Assembly: GCA_904066235.2 (NCBI GenBank)
Contig: CAJFCV020000001.1
Location: 3,534,001-3,598,000, forward strand
Direction: 5' to 3'
Length of the DNA: 64,000 nt
Source: Bursaphelenchus xylophilus
Lineage: Eukaryota; Nematoda; Chromadorea; Rhabditida; Aphelenchoididae
Below the pieces are notes generated by a model. The model did not search any database and had not been told where the DNA came from. It saw only the letters and a list, made by a program, of their open reading frames with translations. The position numbers and the translations under genes are program-made. This document shows, one piece after another, positions 54,852 through 64,000 of the stretch. Each line of letters starts with the position of its first letter. Position 1 is the first letter of the stretch.

Positions 54852-57800
54852 ATGCGAAGGCTTCTGCTCTGTCTTGCAATTGGATTGGCCAATTGTGAGC
54901 CCAATAATGACGAGATTTTGAAAAGTAGGACATGAGTAATTTTGTTAAGACAACTGCTTAGAGATCGAAGAGGATCCGGTGAACGCCTTTCTTGTACACC
55001 CATTTGGGAAGCCAAAGTTGGCGTTCCAGCTGGAACGGAATGACAGGCTTCCCCGACATGTGGTTGTGCATTCGTATGACATACGGATTGAACCTTTCTT
55101 CGACTACTTAGGGTTTGAGTACGACAAATGTAAGCCCATTTGCAAATGTGGATTTGTCGGCGCTACGATTTTTCGGGTCAGCGACAGTTCGGGTGAACGG
55201 TAGATACAATGGATCGGCTCACAGGAGAAGTGCCCCAAGTGCGACGCTCAGATTTTGATGAAACTTGGCACAAATTTAGAATATTTTTTCTAAAATATGT
55301 ATATGCGACAATTCTTGCTCGCGCTTTGCACAAACAGCCGAGATTTTTATGTAGATCGAAAGTCGGCGAAAATTTAAGACTCTTTGACGAATTTCGGCAC
55401 AAAAAGTTTCATACCTATTTGTACCATAAAGGGTAGTGTTTCCACAAAAAATCAATATTTTCCGCGTGAAACTAGCAAAGTTATGGACAAAAAGTCCTTT
55501 TCGGCCTTCGCCGAGCATCCAACGGTATTTGTCATTCCTCGTAGGCACTTTTTGCAATTTTTTTTGGTATTCACCTACTCTACACCCCGTATCGATTGAT
55601 TTTGTGTTCACCCAAGCTGTCGTCGTCCCAAAAAGTGGGGATGCGGACTTTTTGGCCTCCCCGAGGCTTCCCTGTGTTTCTTTTTGCCCGACGAAACCGT
55701 CTCTCTTTCAGCACTCCGTGACACTTTCAACGGAGAAACCAAGATCGTGTTCTCTGTCCTCCAACCCACCACCCAAATTGTGTTGGCTTCATCGGTCGAT
55801 CTCCAAGCGATCAGCCTTACCTTGGGCCGCCAAAGAATCAAGGTTCTTGATTACGAAACGAAAGCGAATTCACTTTTGGTATTACGGACAGCCGAAGAGC
55901 TGGCACCACGTAAAAACTACACGCTAAACTTTAAATATTCGAGTCGTATGCAGCGCGCAGTGTATGGCGGCGTTTTCACTGCGGACTACCGGAATCCGGA
56001 GGGAAATTGGACGTGAGTTTCGGAGACGAGCCCACTAGAAGCATTTCGAAAATATTGTTCTAGAGCCCTACTAGCCACACAATTCGAAACAATCAGTGCG
56101 AGAAAGGCGTTCCCATGCTTTGATGACCCATGGTTCAAATCCGTCTTCCACATCTCACTGATCCACCCGAGGAATGCCAAAGTCTACAGCAATGAGCAAA
56201 TCGCGGAGCAGCGGTATTTCGAGTAAGTTGGGAGGCTCTCAGCGGCTGTTTGGGCAGCTGAAAGCAATGCAATTTGATTTTGCCGCGACACAAGACATTT
56301 CCTCGGCATCGCCACACTTGCGGGCAACCATTTTGCGGGCAGCTGACATTTTTCGATTAGAATTACGATCTTCCAACCGTAAGCTATGCTGTACGATGGA
56401 AATTTTGCATTGACAACTTCCTGGTACTGATAAGTAAACGCATCTATAGAATGCATCCACTGCTTTCAAAGTTATGAAAGTTTGTTTTCAAAAAAATGAT
56501 AGAAATGTCTGGTTAACCTGATGATGACTATTCAAGCCACTGATACACCTGGAGACTTAATTGGCAACATCTAACTGCCAGATCCACCGCTTGATCATCC
56601 TGTTGTAAGTAAGTGTTGTTGTATCCTTCACTGTGTACGTGTGAAGGAGTTGATGTCAGCCAGTGGATAATAAATATATAATAGGTTTATTATCAGATAG
56701 AAATAACAAGAGATGAGATATCATTCACTGAATAATGATAAAAACAACAACTGAAGTCCGATTTCCCTTCCGAGCTTCGAGAAGCTTCGAATGAAACGGA
56801 ATGCCAATAAATACAGTAATCGTAGTTTACGTCTCGGGACTCGACAATTGCTGGCTGATTTCCAAACGAACCACGCAGAATCTGCGTGGTTCTTCAGGCT
56901 GCCCGCAAAGGTGTTGCCCACAAGTCTGGGCCCGCCATTTCCTCGGCAGCTATGCGATTTTCGGTGCGACAGTGTGCTCATTATTTACCGACAGACTGTT
57001 GAAATCAGCATGTTTCAGTGAGCAACGACTTCTCACCAGATTCAAGCCCTCGCCGAAAATGTCCACATATCTGGTCGCGTTTGCCATCGGCGACTTCGAG
57101 GAGGTCGAAGCGTATTCGAAGAGTGGAGTTTTGGTAGGAGAAACAAAAAAAAACTCTGCCAAAACGCGTACCGTAAATCTCTCCTTTGCAGAACCGAGCA
57201 ATCTCCGTGCGCGGCCGAAAACCCTTCCTCAGAAACGGCGCGCTCACCGGCGCGGCGGTTGTGGATGCGATGGAGGGCCTGGTCAACGTCAGCTACCCGT
57301 TGAAGAAGCTGGGTAAGCGCGCGATTTGCCACTTTTTCAAATTTGTCAATAACTTAAGCCATTCGTTGATGATTTGCAGACCATTTGGACAGTGTCGCAT
57401 TGCTGGGCGCCATGGAGAATTGGGGGCTGATCATTTATGGCGGCACCGTATACGAACGCCTCGGGAAGAACATGGCAGAGTTGGTCCTAGACAGAAGGAT
57501 AATTTGTCATGAAACTGCACATCAGTGGTATGGGGAACCGAGAAAAGTTATGTAGGAAAAACGTCATTCTAGGTTCGGGAACCTCGTCACGGCCGATCGC
57601 TGGGGCTGGGAGTTCATTCACGAGTCTTTCGCCACTTTCTTCGAAACCAAAGCTCTTTTGGATCCGGATTTCATGTATCTTGCGGTAAGCTCAACCATTT
57701 TATGTATCCATTTTTTGCCAGGAGATTGCCCAAGTCCCACTGATTCGAAACGCCGTTGAAGGGTATTCCAAAGCACGGCATCCCATCGTCGACGATGTTG

Positions 57801-60146
57801 GGAGGTTTGACCGTAAGTCTTTTAACGGCTGTCTGAATGGTCACCTTCTTCAGGGATTACTTATGCCATTGGAGGGGCTTTGTTGACATCGGTGCGACAT
57901 GCTCTTGGAGATAACTTCTACAAAGGGCTGCATATATTCTTGACCGAAAACAAATACGGTAGTGCGGGATTGGACACGTTGATTGAGAGCTTCATCAAGG
58001 TGAGGAAGGCGTTTTCAGGGGTGGCTCGTTAATGCAAGACAAGAGGTTAACGCTTGTTTCGACTAGACAAAAATTTATTTCCTAAACCCTCATGCCTTGC
58101 CGGTTGAGCTTGAACTCTCCCCCTTTTTCAACTTTCCCCCAAAAAAAGCGGAACTCTCCCCCTTTTTTGATTTTCGCCAAAAAATCGGGACTCCCTTTTT
58201 TTGAACACTCCCCCAATTTGAAAATTGAAAAAAAACGAAGTGTGACATGTTACACGATGAAAATTTTTTTGAAATTGAGAAAAATTAGGTGTGACATGTT
58301 ATACGATGAAAATTTTTTTCAAATTGAAAAAATGAGGTGTGACATGTACGATGGTATAACAAGTCACACCTTATCCCTTTCAATTTGAAAAAAAATTTCC
58401 ATCGTATAACATGTCACACCTAATTTTTTCAATTTTCAAAATGAGGGGGAGTGTTCAAAAAGGGGGGGAGTTCAGAAAAGGAGGAGAGTTCAACGTACCT
58501 TGCAAGAGACATCCAAAATTCGGAGAGCCGCGGATGCAGCGTTCTTCAACCAACAATACCAATAATAAACTAATGATTTAACGATTATTTATGTAGGCCA
58601 AAGGGACCGACAAACTTTGTGGTTCTCTAACCGTCACCGAGTATTTGAAAGACTATTTTCTTCGAACTGGCTCTCCGATAGTCAACGTTACACTTGAAAA
58701 CAATCAGTACCGAATAGAGCAAGACTCCGCGGCCAGCGACGGCAAGACCTGGAATGTCCCGGTCTTTGTTCTGGACATTGCAAACAAAAAAGAACATCTT
58801 CTCTGGCTTCTCAAGGACAACAGTATTTGCAGCCGGGACAACGTTAAACTAGACCCCCAGAAGGCGTACATCTTCAACAACGAAGGAAAAGGCTTTGCAG
58901 TGTTCAACGTGAACGATAGAGCGGCGTTGAAGACGCTCGAAAGTCTCAAATTTTCGGAGCTCTCCGTTCACAACATGCAGCATCTTCTGGACCATGTTCC
59001 CACTGGCACAAGTTATGGCGACGTCAGCGATATCGCTTACGGGGCGATTGTGGAGAAGAAGAGCAAAGTCCCGTACTTCCTGTTGCGCCATGTCGACGAC
59101 AAGGTGAGTGAAAAAGAGAGGGAGGAAAGACATTTTGTAGAGAGAATTGGAGGTCTGGAATATACTCAGCGATGATTTCGACTACAAACCTACAGTGGAG
59201 AATAGGTGGGTTTGAGGTCGAGTTATATGGTGTACGCATATCAGACGTCATTCACTAAAAATTTTGGTCCGCGCTTTCCAAAAGGCGGCCGAGAAAATAC
59301 GCGAGAACGGTCAGAGAAAGAAACATTTTTTGGCCAAATCTTGGCCAGCTTCGCGCTGAAAAAATCGATTTTTTGTGGAAATATTGCACTTCGCGGTAGA
59401 AATAGACATAAAACATCTCAAAACCCGCAAAAAATTTCTCCTTTTCCCACCTTCTACCTAAGTTTGTCGTTTCTACACAGCACAAGCTAGGAATGCCTCT
59501 AAAATCGGCATACAGTGGGGGACCTGATCCAGTGGCAAAAAACGTACCGTTTTCCATCCGGGAAGTATCAAAAATGTGGCAGAAAACGTACCGTTTTCCA
59601 TCCGGGAAGTATCAAAAATGTGGCAAAATACCTCCCTCTCCAAGTGAAAGAACTCCGGTTTCAAAAGCGCGTCCGCTATTTTTGTGAGGGAACCCTTCAA
59701 AACGAAGTTTTTTCACTTGGCGAGGGAAGCATTTTGCCACATTTTTGATGCTTCCCGGATGCAAAATGGTACGTTTTTGGCCACTGGATCAGGTCCCCCA
59801 CTGCAACACAAAACCATAAATTTTCAGACTGCTCGGCGGGTACTTCCTCCAGCCAGCTGTTCGAGCCAATGCTACAAGCGCTGTACGCGAAACCGCCAAG
59901 CTTTTCGAGCAATTCAAACGGGATTGCGCGGTCGGCAAGGACATTGTGGAATGCCCAAGGTGAGCCGAGGAAGTGAAAACAAAACGAAATTCGTTCAGAA
60001 TTGTTCCGGAATACCGCCGCGCGGTCTACGATCAAGGCGCCAAAACCGAAGAAGGTCTGAAGTTTTTGAGGGACTATCGAAAAAGAATCGAAGCTCATCC
60101 GTTGCAGGAGTGGATGACGCCAGAACAAAACCGCCTCCAGTACTAA
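54852..60146 (+). CDS. M1 zinc aminopeptidase, secreted, copy 1
   Basis: Fourteen exons in consistent phase: 54852-54924, 54962-55129, 55712-56012, 56064-56222, 57019-57133, 57192-57312, 57380-57527, 57573-57684, 57722-57812, 57854-57999, 58597-59103, 59141-59205, 59828-59959, 59999-60146; 761 residues. A signal peptide (RRLLLCLAIGLANC) is followed by the N-terminal beta domain (VVHSYDIRIEPFFD, ARKAFPCFDDPWFK), the GAMEN exopeptidase motif (residues 322-326), zinc motif HETAH (356-360) with the third ligand Glu379 in HESFATFFE, and a Tyr in ITYAIGGALL matching the transition-state Tyr. All catalytic residues are present, so activity is expected. The C-terminal ERAP-like part is short compared with typical 850-1000-residue members. 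No membrane anchor is visible; secretion is inferred. Confidence 0.9.
55227..55500 (+). repeat. Interspersed family C copy
   Basis: Starts GTGCCCCAAGTGCGACGCTC and continues with the family's TTGATGAAACTTGGCACAAA. Intron 2 of aminopeptidase 1. Confidence 0.75.
56245..57002. mobile_element. Nested insertion: TIR element (56318-56937) inside MITE family A, copy 13
   Basis: MITE A core sequence (CAATTTGATTTTGCCGCGAC) stops at CATTTCCTCGGCA and resumes after a second CATTTCCTCGGCA at about 56937, consistent with a target duplication of 9-13 bp. The inserted 0.6-kb element has imperfect 36-bp TIRs containing ACTTGCGGGCAACC and GCGGGCAGC. The MITE right end is ATTTACCGACAGACTG. The left MITE terminus is missing. 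Intron 4 of aminopeptidase 1. Confidence 0.75.
58230..58430. repeat. Inverted array of TGACATGTTATACGATGAAA units
   Basis: Three units read GTGTGACATGT(TA)(C/T)ACGATG followed by AAAATTTTTTT, and one or two inverted ones (CATCGTATAACATGTCACAC) mirror them, flanked by CTCCCCC/GGGGGAG stretches also in inverted order. Intron 10 of aminopeptidase 1. Confidence 0.85.
59511..59804. mobile_element. MITE family B, copy 3
   Basis: TACAGTGGGGGACCTGATCC at left and its complement at right. It has an internal duplication of AACGTACCGTTTTCCATCCG. Intron 12 of aminopeptidase 1. Confidence 0.8.
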
Positions 60147-60199
60147 GTGCTTGAAATCACAAAGTTTGATAAAATATTTGGCGTCAAAAGTGTGTCGCG

Positions 60200-60352
60200 T
60201 TGGTTTATTCAAACAGTAAAGAGATAATTCTCAAACCCAGAAGAAGGATTTCACGCATTGCGCCAACCGATTACCACCTTTTCCGCTCCCTGCCAAACCA
60301 AATCCAGGGTGAAAAATTCGACGGCGAACAAGACCTCAAAAACTTTCTGAGC
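60200..60352 (+). pseudogene. Mariner transposase C-terminal fragment
   Basis: The frame includes IAPTDYHLFRSLPNQIQGEK and FDGEQDLKNFL. The PTDYHLFRSL phrase is the conserved C-terminal segment (third catalytic Asp) of mariner transposases. No more of the gene is present, and it runs into a reversed family C repeat. It lies just past the stop of aminopeptidase 1. Confidence 0.75.
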
Positions 60353-60569
60353 CCGAAAAATCTAAATTTGGGCCAAGTTTCATCAAAATATGAACGTCGC
60401 ACTTAGTAATCTTCACTTGTTAGAGAAAGCTGATATAAAATCATATATTTTTTCTGACTTACCGTGCTGTTTCGTCATGCTACCTATAGCGCTGTCGCCA
60501 GCTTTTTTATCCATTTTGCAAGAAGCTTGAAGACTTTCCGGAAGTTCTGCATCATAATAAAAAAGCATG

Positions 60570-60730
60570 TATCAGTCTGTCAGGAAAATAACGGCGGGTC
60601 GTTGCAGCGAAATGTCTCACCTCGTCCAGAAAAGGTTGAAGTCGCACACCAAATCTCCAGCTTCGGCAGCCGTCGCAAAGTGATGATGGGCGATTCCGAG
60701 GCGCGCCGTTATTTTCTCGACAAGCTGATA
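60570..60730. mobile_element. MITE family A, copy 14
   Basis: TATCAGTCTGTCAGGAAAAT and TATTTTCTCGACAAGCTGATA. Lies between the two aminopeptidase genes. Confidence 0.8.
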
Positions 60731-61049
60731 AGATTGGTATGATAACAAAAAAAACAATCAAAAGTCTCCGCCCGATAAACTACCTTCCACACTGGCGGAG
60801 AAAAAGATTTTTCGAGGGAGAAACCACCTCCTTCTTTCCTCTACATTTTTTTGATATTTTGACCAAGGAATCGACAAAAAAAATTCAACGAACTTCTCTG
60901 GACACCATGTGAACTTTGGTCAGCAAAAATAAATTTAATTCGTTAATCATACTGATAATGTGATCAAGCGAAAATTTGTGACGTTGTATCGTAAATGCTG
61001 CTGATAAAGACCCGCGTTTCTAATTAGGAAATTGTCTCCAGCGTTGAAA

Positions 61050-63815
61050 ATGAGGTCTCTGCTAATATTACTTTCTATTTTGCTTCTAGTCGATTGCAAT
61101 GACGAGCGGCATGCGATTTACGAGAGTAGGATAAAGAGGTTTAAAGATTTGTTGGTTTAGAGATCCATGAAGACCCGCTCAACGCTTTCCTCGTGAACAA
61201 CTTCAAGCGACGAAAGGTGGTTGCGGACGTGGACAGGGACGACAGATTGCCTCGCGATGTCGTTGTCCATTCCTATGACATTCAAATCGAGCCGTTCTTC
61301 GACTATGACGGCTTTGAATACAATAAAGGTAAGGTTCGAAGGTCCTAATGAGAAACTGTTTCGGAACTGTAGGTTATATACGGGTTCCGTTGCTCCATGG
61401 TGTTTAAAATTACATTGAGTTGTTCAGAAAGTTCCGTCGTTTTTTTTACTTTTTTGTTTTACAAGGATTTGTTTATTGTCTGGCAATATGAATACATTCA
61501 TTTGATACAGTTTTTTCTCCTCTACAAAATTGTGCTTTTAATCTTTTTTGAAAATTTAATTTTTTATTATTTTCCGTGCTCAAAAGTGAACCATCCAGGA
61601 GGCAAAAATTTGCGTTTACAGCATCTGCTTTTTTTCGCTTTTCATCGAGGACAAGGTGTTAATCGGTCGGAAAAGGTGGTAATCGGTTGGCACAAGGTCT
61701 GAGAGTATGGTGGATGCTGAAGAACGTCCCACTCGAGCTCTTCGAGTGCGGCTTTGACGACTTGTGCAACATGGGAGCCAATTTTTGCCTCTTGGATGGG
61801 TCACTTTAGACAAAATAACAAAAAATAAAATTTTCAAAAAAAAAAACTAAATCCACAGTTTTGTAGAGGAGAAAACGCTGTATTAAACGAGTATATTCAC
61901 ACTGCCAAACAATAAACAAATTATTGTAAAACAACAGGATAAAAAAACTGTCGGAACTTTCTGAACAACCCAATAGAAATGTTTGGCAAAAGGCGAATCC
62001 TTTTTTTCAGCCCTCAAAAACACCTTTAACGGAGCGACCAAGATTTCGTTCTCCGTCCTAAAAACCACAAGCGAGGTTGTTCTCGCGTCGTTGGTCGACG
62101 TAAACTCCATGTCTCTAAATGACGGCCGTCGGCGGATTGCAATCCTGAAAAACGAAACAAGACTGCAGTCGATTCTGGTTCTGCGCACGGCTGAGAGACT
62201 GGTGCCGAATACAAATTACACATTGAGCTTCAAGTACCAAAATTCGATGAATGTGGTGTGGTACGGTGGGGTGAACTTTCTCGCGTACAAGAACCCGGAG
62301 GGAAGGGATACGTAAGAGCAGTGGATGCGGTTGCAGCCCGTTCTTTTAGCGCGTTGGTGGCGACGGAATTTGAGACGACCAGAGCTCGTGCAGCGTTCCC
62401 TTGTTTCGACGATCCCTTCTTCAAAGCCAGCTTCGATGTGGCGCTGATTCATCCGAAAGGCGCCAAAGCCTACAGTAACGGGGAGATCAAGGAGCAGCGG
62501 TATTTTGAGTGAGTTTAATCGACGTCTGGAGGTTCGGCGGTAGGGCTGGACTTCAGATTAAAGCAGAGTATTTGTAAAGAGGTTTTTTCTGCAGTCCGAA
62601 CCAGAGATTGTCACGGCTTCGGAGCCGGCTCTGAGCGGCTTTGCCTCCGATCCCAAAATCGGAGCCAGGCTTCTCAGTGTTCAGAAAAGTAAAAATTTCG
62701 TGATCTTGTGAAACCAATTGCTTGAAAAATACCGGGAAGTATGTGTTGCGTACTTACGAATTTGCTCAAAAACGTTAGGTGTGTCATCTCTGGCACCAAT
62801 AACTTTTATTTTTGGAAAAATATTTTTTTAAAAAAATCGGGAACCGGTACATCGGGAGCCGCAAATTTGGCCTCGGCTTCGGCTTTGGGAGCTAAGAGCC
62901 GGAGCCGAAATTTTGTCCGTGGCAATCTCTGGTCCGAACGCAAAGTTGCTGTAGTGATTTTCGGGACATGCACTCTACGAAACCAAAAGCTCACCTCACT
63001 GTTAACTTCTTGTCTCTTGCACCGTGCAATAGGCTCTTTTTCGCTCGCAATCTGACTTTTCTCGTACAATGCGAACACCAGCGACTTTACAAACGGTCTA
63101 CAGTGACGGACCTGATCGAGTGGCAAAAACCGTACCATTTTGCATCCGGGAGGTATCAAAAATGTGGCAAAATGCCTCCCTCTTCAAGTGAAAAAAACTT
63201 CGTTTTGAAGTAGTTTTTTGACTTGTTTTTGATACTTCCTGGATGCAAAATGGTATGTTTTTTGCCACTGGATTAGGTCCCCCCACTGCCGTAGCACGGC
63301 GTCTTAACGATCAGGAACTCTACAAAGAGGTGAACTTTCAGTGAACAGCGAGTACTCACAAAATTCGAGACGTCACCGAAGATGTCCACGTACCTACTGG
63401 CTTTTGCCATTGGCGACTTTGTAGAGTCGAATTACACATCAAAAAGTGGAGTGATGGTAGACCAGATCTGTAATCTTTATAATATTGAACGCTTCAGAAT
63501 CGCGCAATTGTCGTCCGAAATCAACAACCGTTTATAAAAAATTCGGCAAAATACGGCGCCCTCTGCGTTGACGCAATGGAAAGTTTGGTTCAAGTGCGGC
63601 TACCATTGCAAAAATTGGGTAGGAAGATAGGCATAGATAACATGTGGTTCAACACCTTTTGCAGATCACTTGGACAGCATTGGTGCGAGCAGTGGCGCTA
63701 TGGAGAACTTCGGGTTGATAATTTACAACCACGCCGTTCCGGAGGGCTTTGGATACACGCTATACGAGAACACCTACAAGCGGAGGGTCATGTGCCATGA
63801 AACCGCACATCAATG
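61050..63815 (+). CDS. M1 zinc aminopeptidase, secreted, copy 2 (3' partial)
   Basis: Seven exons are in the window (61050-61125, 61161-61328, 62011-62311, 62350-62508, 63342-63456, 63498-63618, 63665-63815) and the gene continues to the right. Exons 3-6 have exactly the same lengths (301, 159, 115, 121 bp) as in copy 1, and exon 7 is one codon longer. Signal peptide MRSLLILLSILLLVDC; landmarks VVVHSYDIQIEPFFDYDGFE, AAFPCFDDPFFKASF, SGAMENFGL and the zinc motif HETAH are all present. Frames are intact, so it is a functional-looking tandem paralogue. Exon 4's acceptor is TTCTTTTAG at 62349. Intron 2 holds a deleted mariner and intron 4 a MITE B. Confidence 0.88.
61413..61975 (-). mobile_element. 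Internally deleted mariner element
   Basis: TIRs TTGAGTTGTTCAGAAAGTTC and GAACTTTCTGAACAACCCAA, with a TA after the right end and CA at the left (a possible decayed TA). The minus strand retains LVPTDYHLFRPINTL, the mariner transposase C-terminal motif; the rest of the gene is missing. Intron 2 of aminopeptidase 2. Confidence 0.8.
63101..63289. mobile_element. MITE family B, copy 4 (internally deleted)
   Basis: TACAGTGACGGACCTGATCG at left and TAGGTCCCCCCACTG at right. Shorter than the other copies. Intron 4 of aminopeptidase 2. Confidence 0.8.
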
Positions 63816-63877
63816 GTAAGAAATTATTGATTTTGAGCTTTCCGTGATTCACAGATGTCGTCGAAGGCTCACTGTAA

Positions 63878-64000
63878 CTCACAAGGGAAGTACCCCAAGT
63901 GCGACGCTCAGATTTGATGAAACTTGGCACAAATTTTGAATATTTTTTTCTAAGATATATGCGAGAGTCCTAGCTCGAGTTTTGCAGAAATTTCGAGATT
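63878..64000 (+). repeat. Interspersed family C copy at window end
   Basis: GGAAGTACCCCAAGTGCGAC then GCTCAGATTTGATGAAACTT; runs out of the window. Confidence 0.75.

Overview
The window is nuclear DNA of a nematode. The host genes have many short introns with GTAAGT/GTGAGT donors and strong TTTCAG acceptors, and several start codons sit directly behind a lone acceptor, as at trans-splice sites. Recognisable products include proteasome subunit Rpt6, mitochondrial ribosomal protein mL44, a nematode-type core-2/I-branching glycosyltransferase and M1 aminopeptidases. The species cannot be told from the window.

Layout. (1) Positions 1 to about 9 kb, perhaps to 10.5 kb, are the right part of a Polinton/Maverick virus-like transposon. 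It has a protein-primed type B DNA polymerase (cut by the window start), an adenain-like protease, a packaging ATPase, pX-like and pVI-like virion proteins, a capsid protein and several small spliced membrane-protein genes. All reading frames are open, and most genes carry an AGTATAAA-type box 30-55 bp upstream of the ATG. Integrase, penton and terminal repeats are not visible and would lie to the left. (2) 9-12.3 kb is repeat-rich. It holds a 97-codon spliced minus-strand gene whose coding DNA is a run of short-loop hairpins, and an orphan C-terminal exon of a chemoreceptor-like 7TM protein. (3) 12.3-18 kb is a tandem duplication of a five-exon secreted-protein gene with its upstream region; the second copy has lost its C-terminal hydrophobic anchor. 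(4) 18.6-25.5 kb is a twelve-exon minus-strand gene for a secreted protein with two MAM-like regions. A 1.6-kb element with a TTAA target duplication sits 22 bp upstream of its ATG. (5) 29.2-31.2 kb is a four-exon type I membrane protein gene, minus strand. (6) 31.7-33.6 kb is rpt-6 (minus), divergent from two tandem KH/STAR RNA-binding protein genes (34.2-40.4 kb, plus). The first has a 1.1-kb intron with four hairpins, and a 188-bp hairpin lies between the two. (7) 44.5-50.9 kb is a GT14-family glycosyltransferase gene whose first intron holds a 2.3-kb foldback element. (8) 51.4-53.5 kb is mrpl-44. (9) 54.9-64 kb holds two tandem M1 aminopeptidase genes; the second is cut by the window end.

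Small non-autonomous elements are dense. At least 14 copies or part-copies belong to one TA-flanked MITE family (TIR TCAGTCTGTCGGGAAAAT), four to a second (TIR CAGTGGCGGACCTGATC), and there are mariner and pogo-like relics, one nested insertion and an interspersed family with the terminus AAGTGCGACGCTCAG. Exon boundaries were worked out by hand from splice signals, codon phase and paralogue comparison. Chains with consistent phase and homology are reliable; isolated small spliced genes are weaker.
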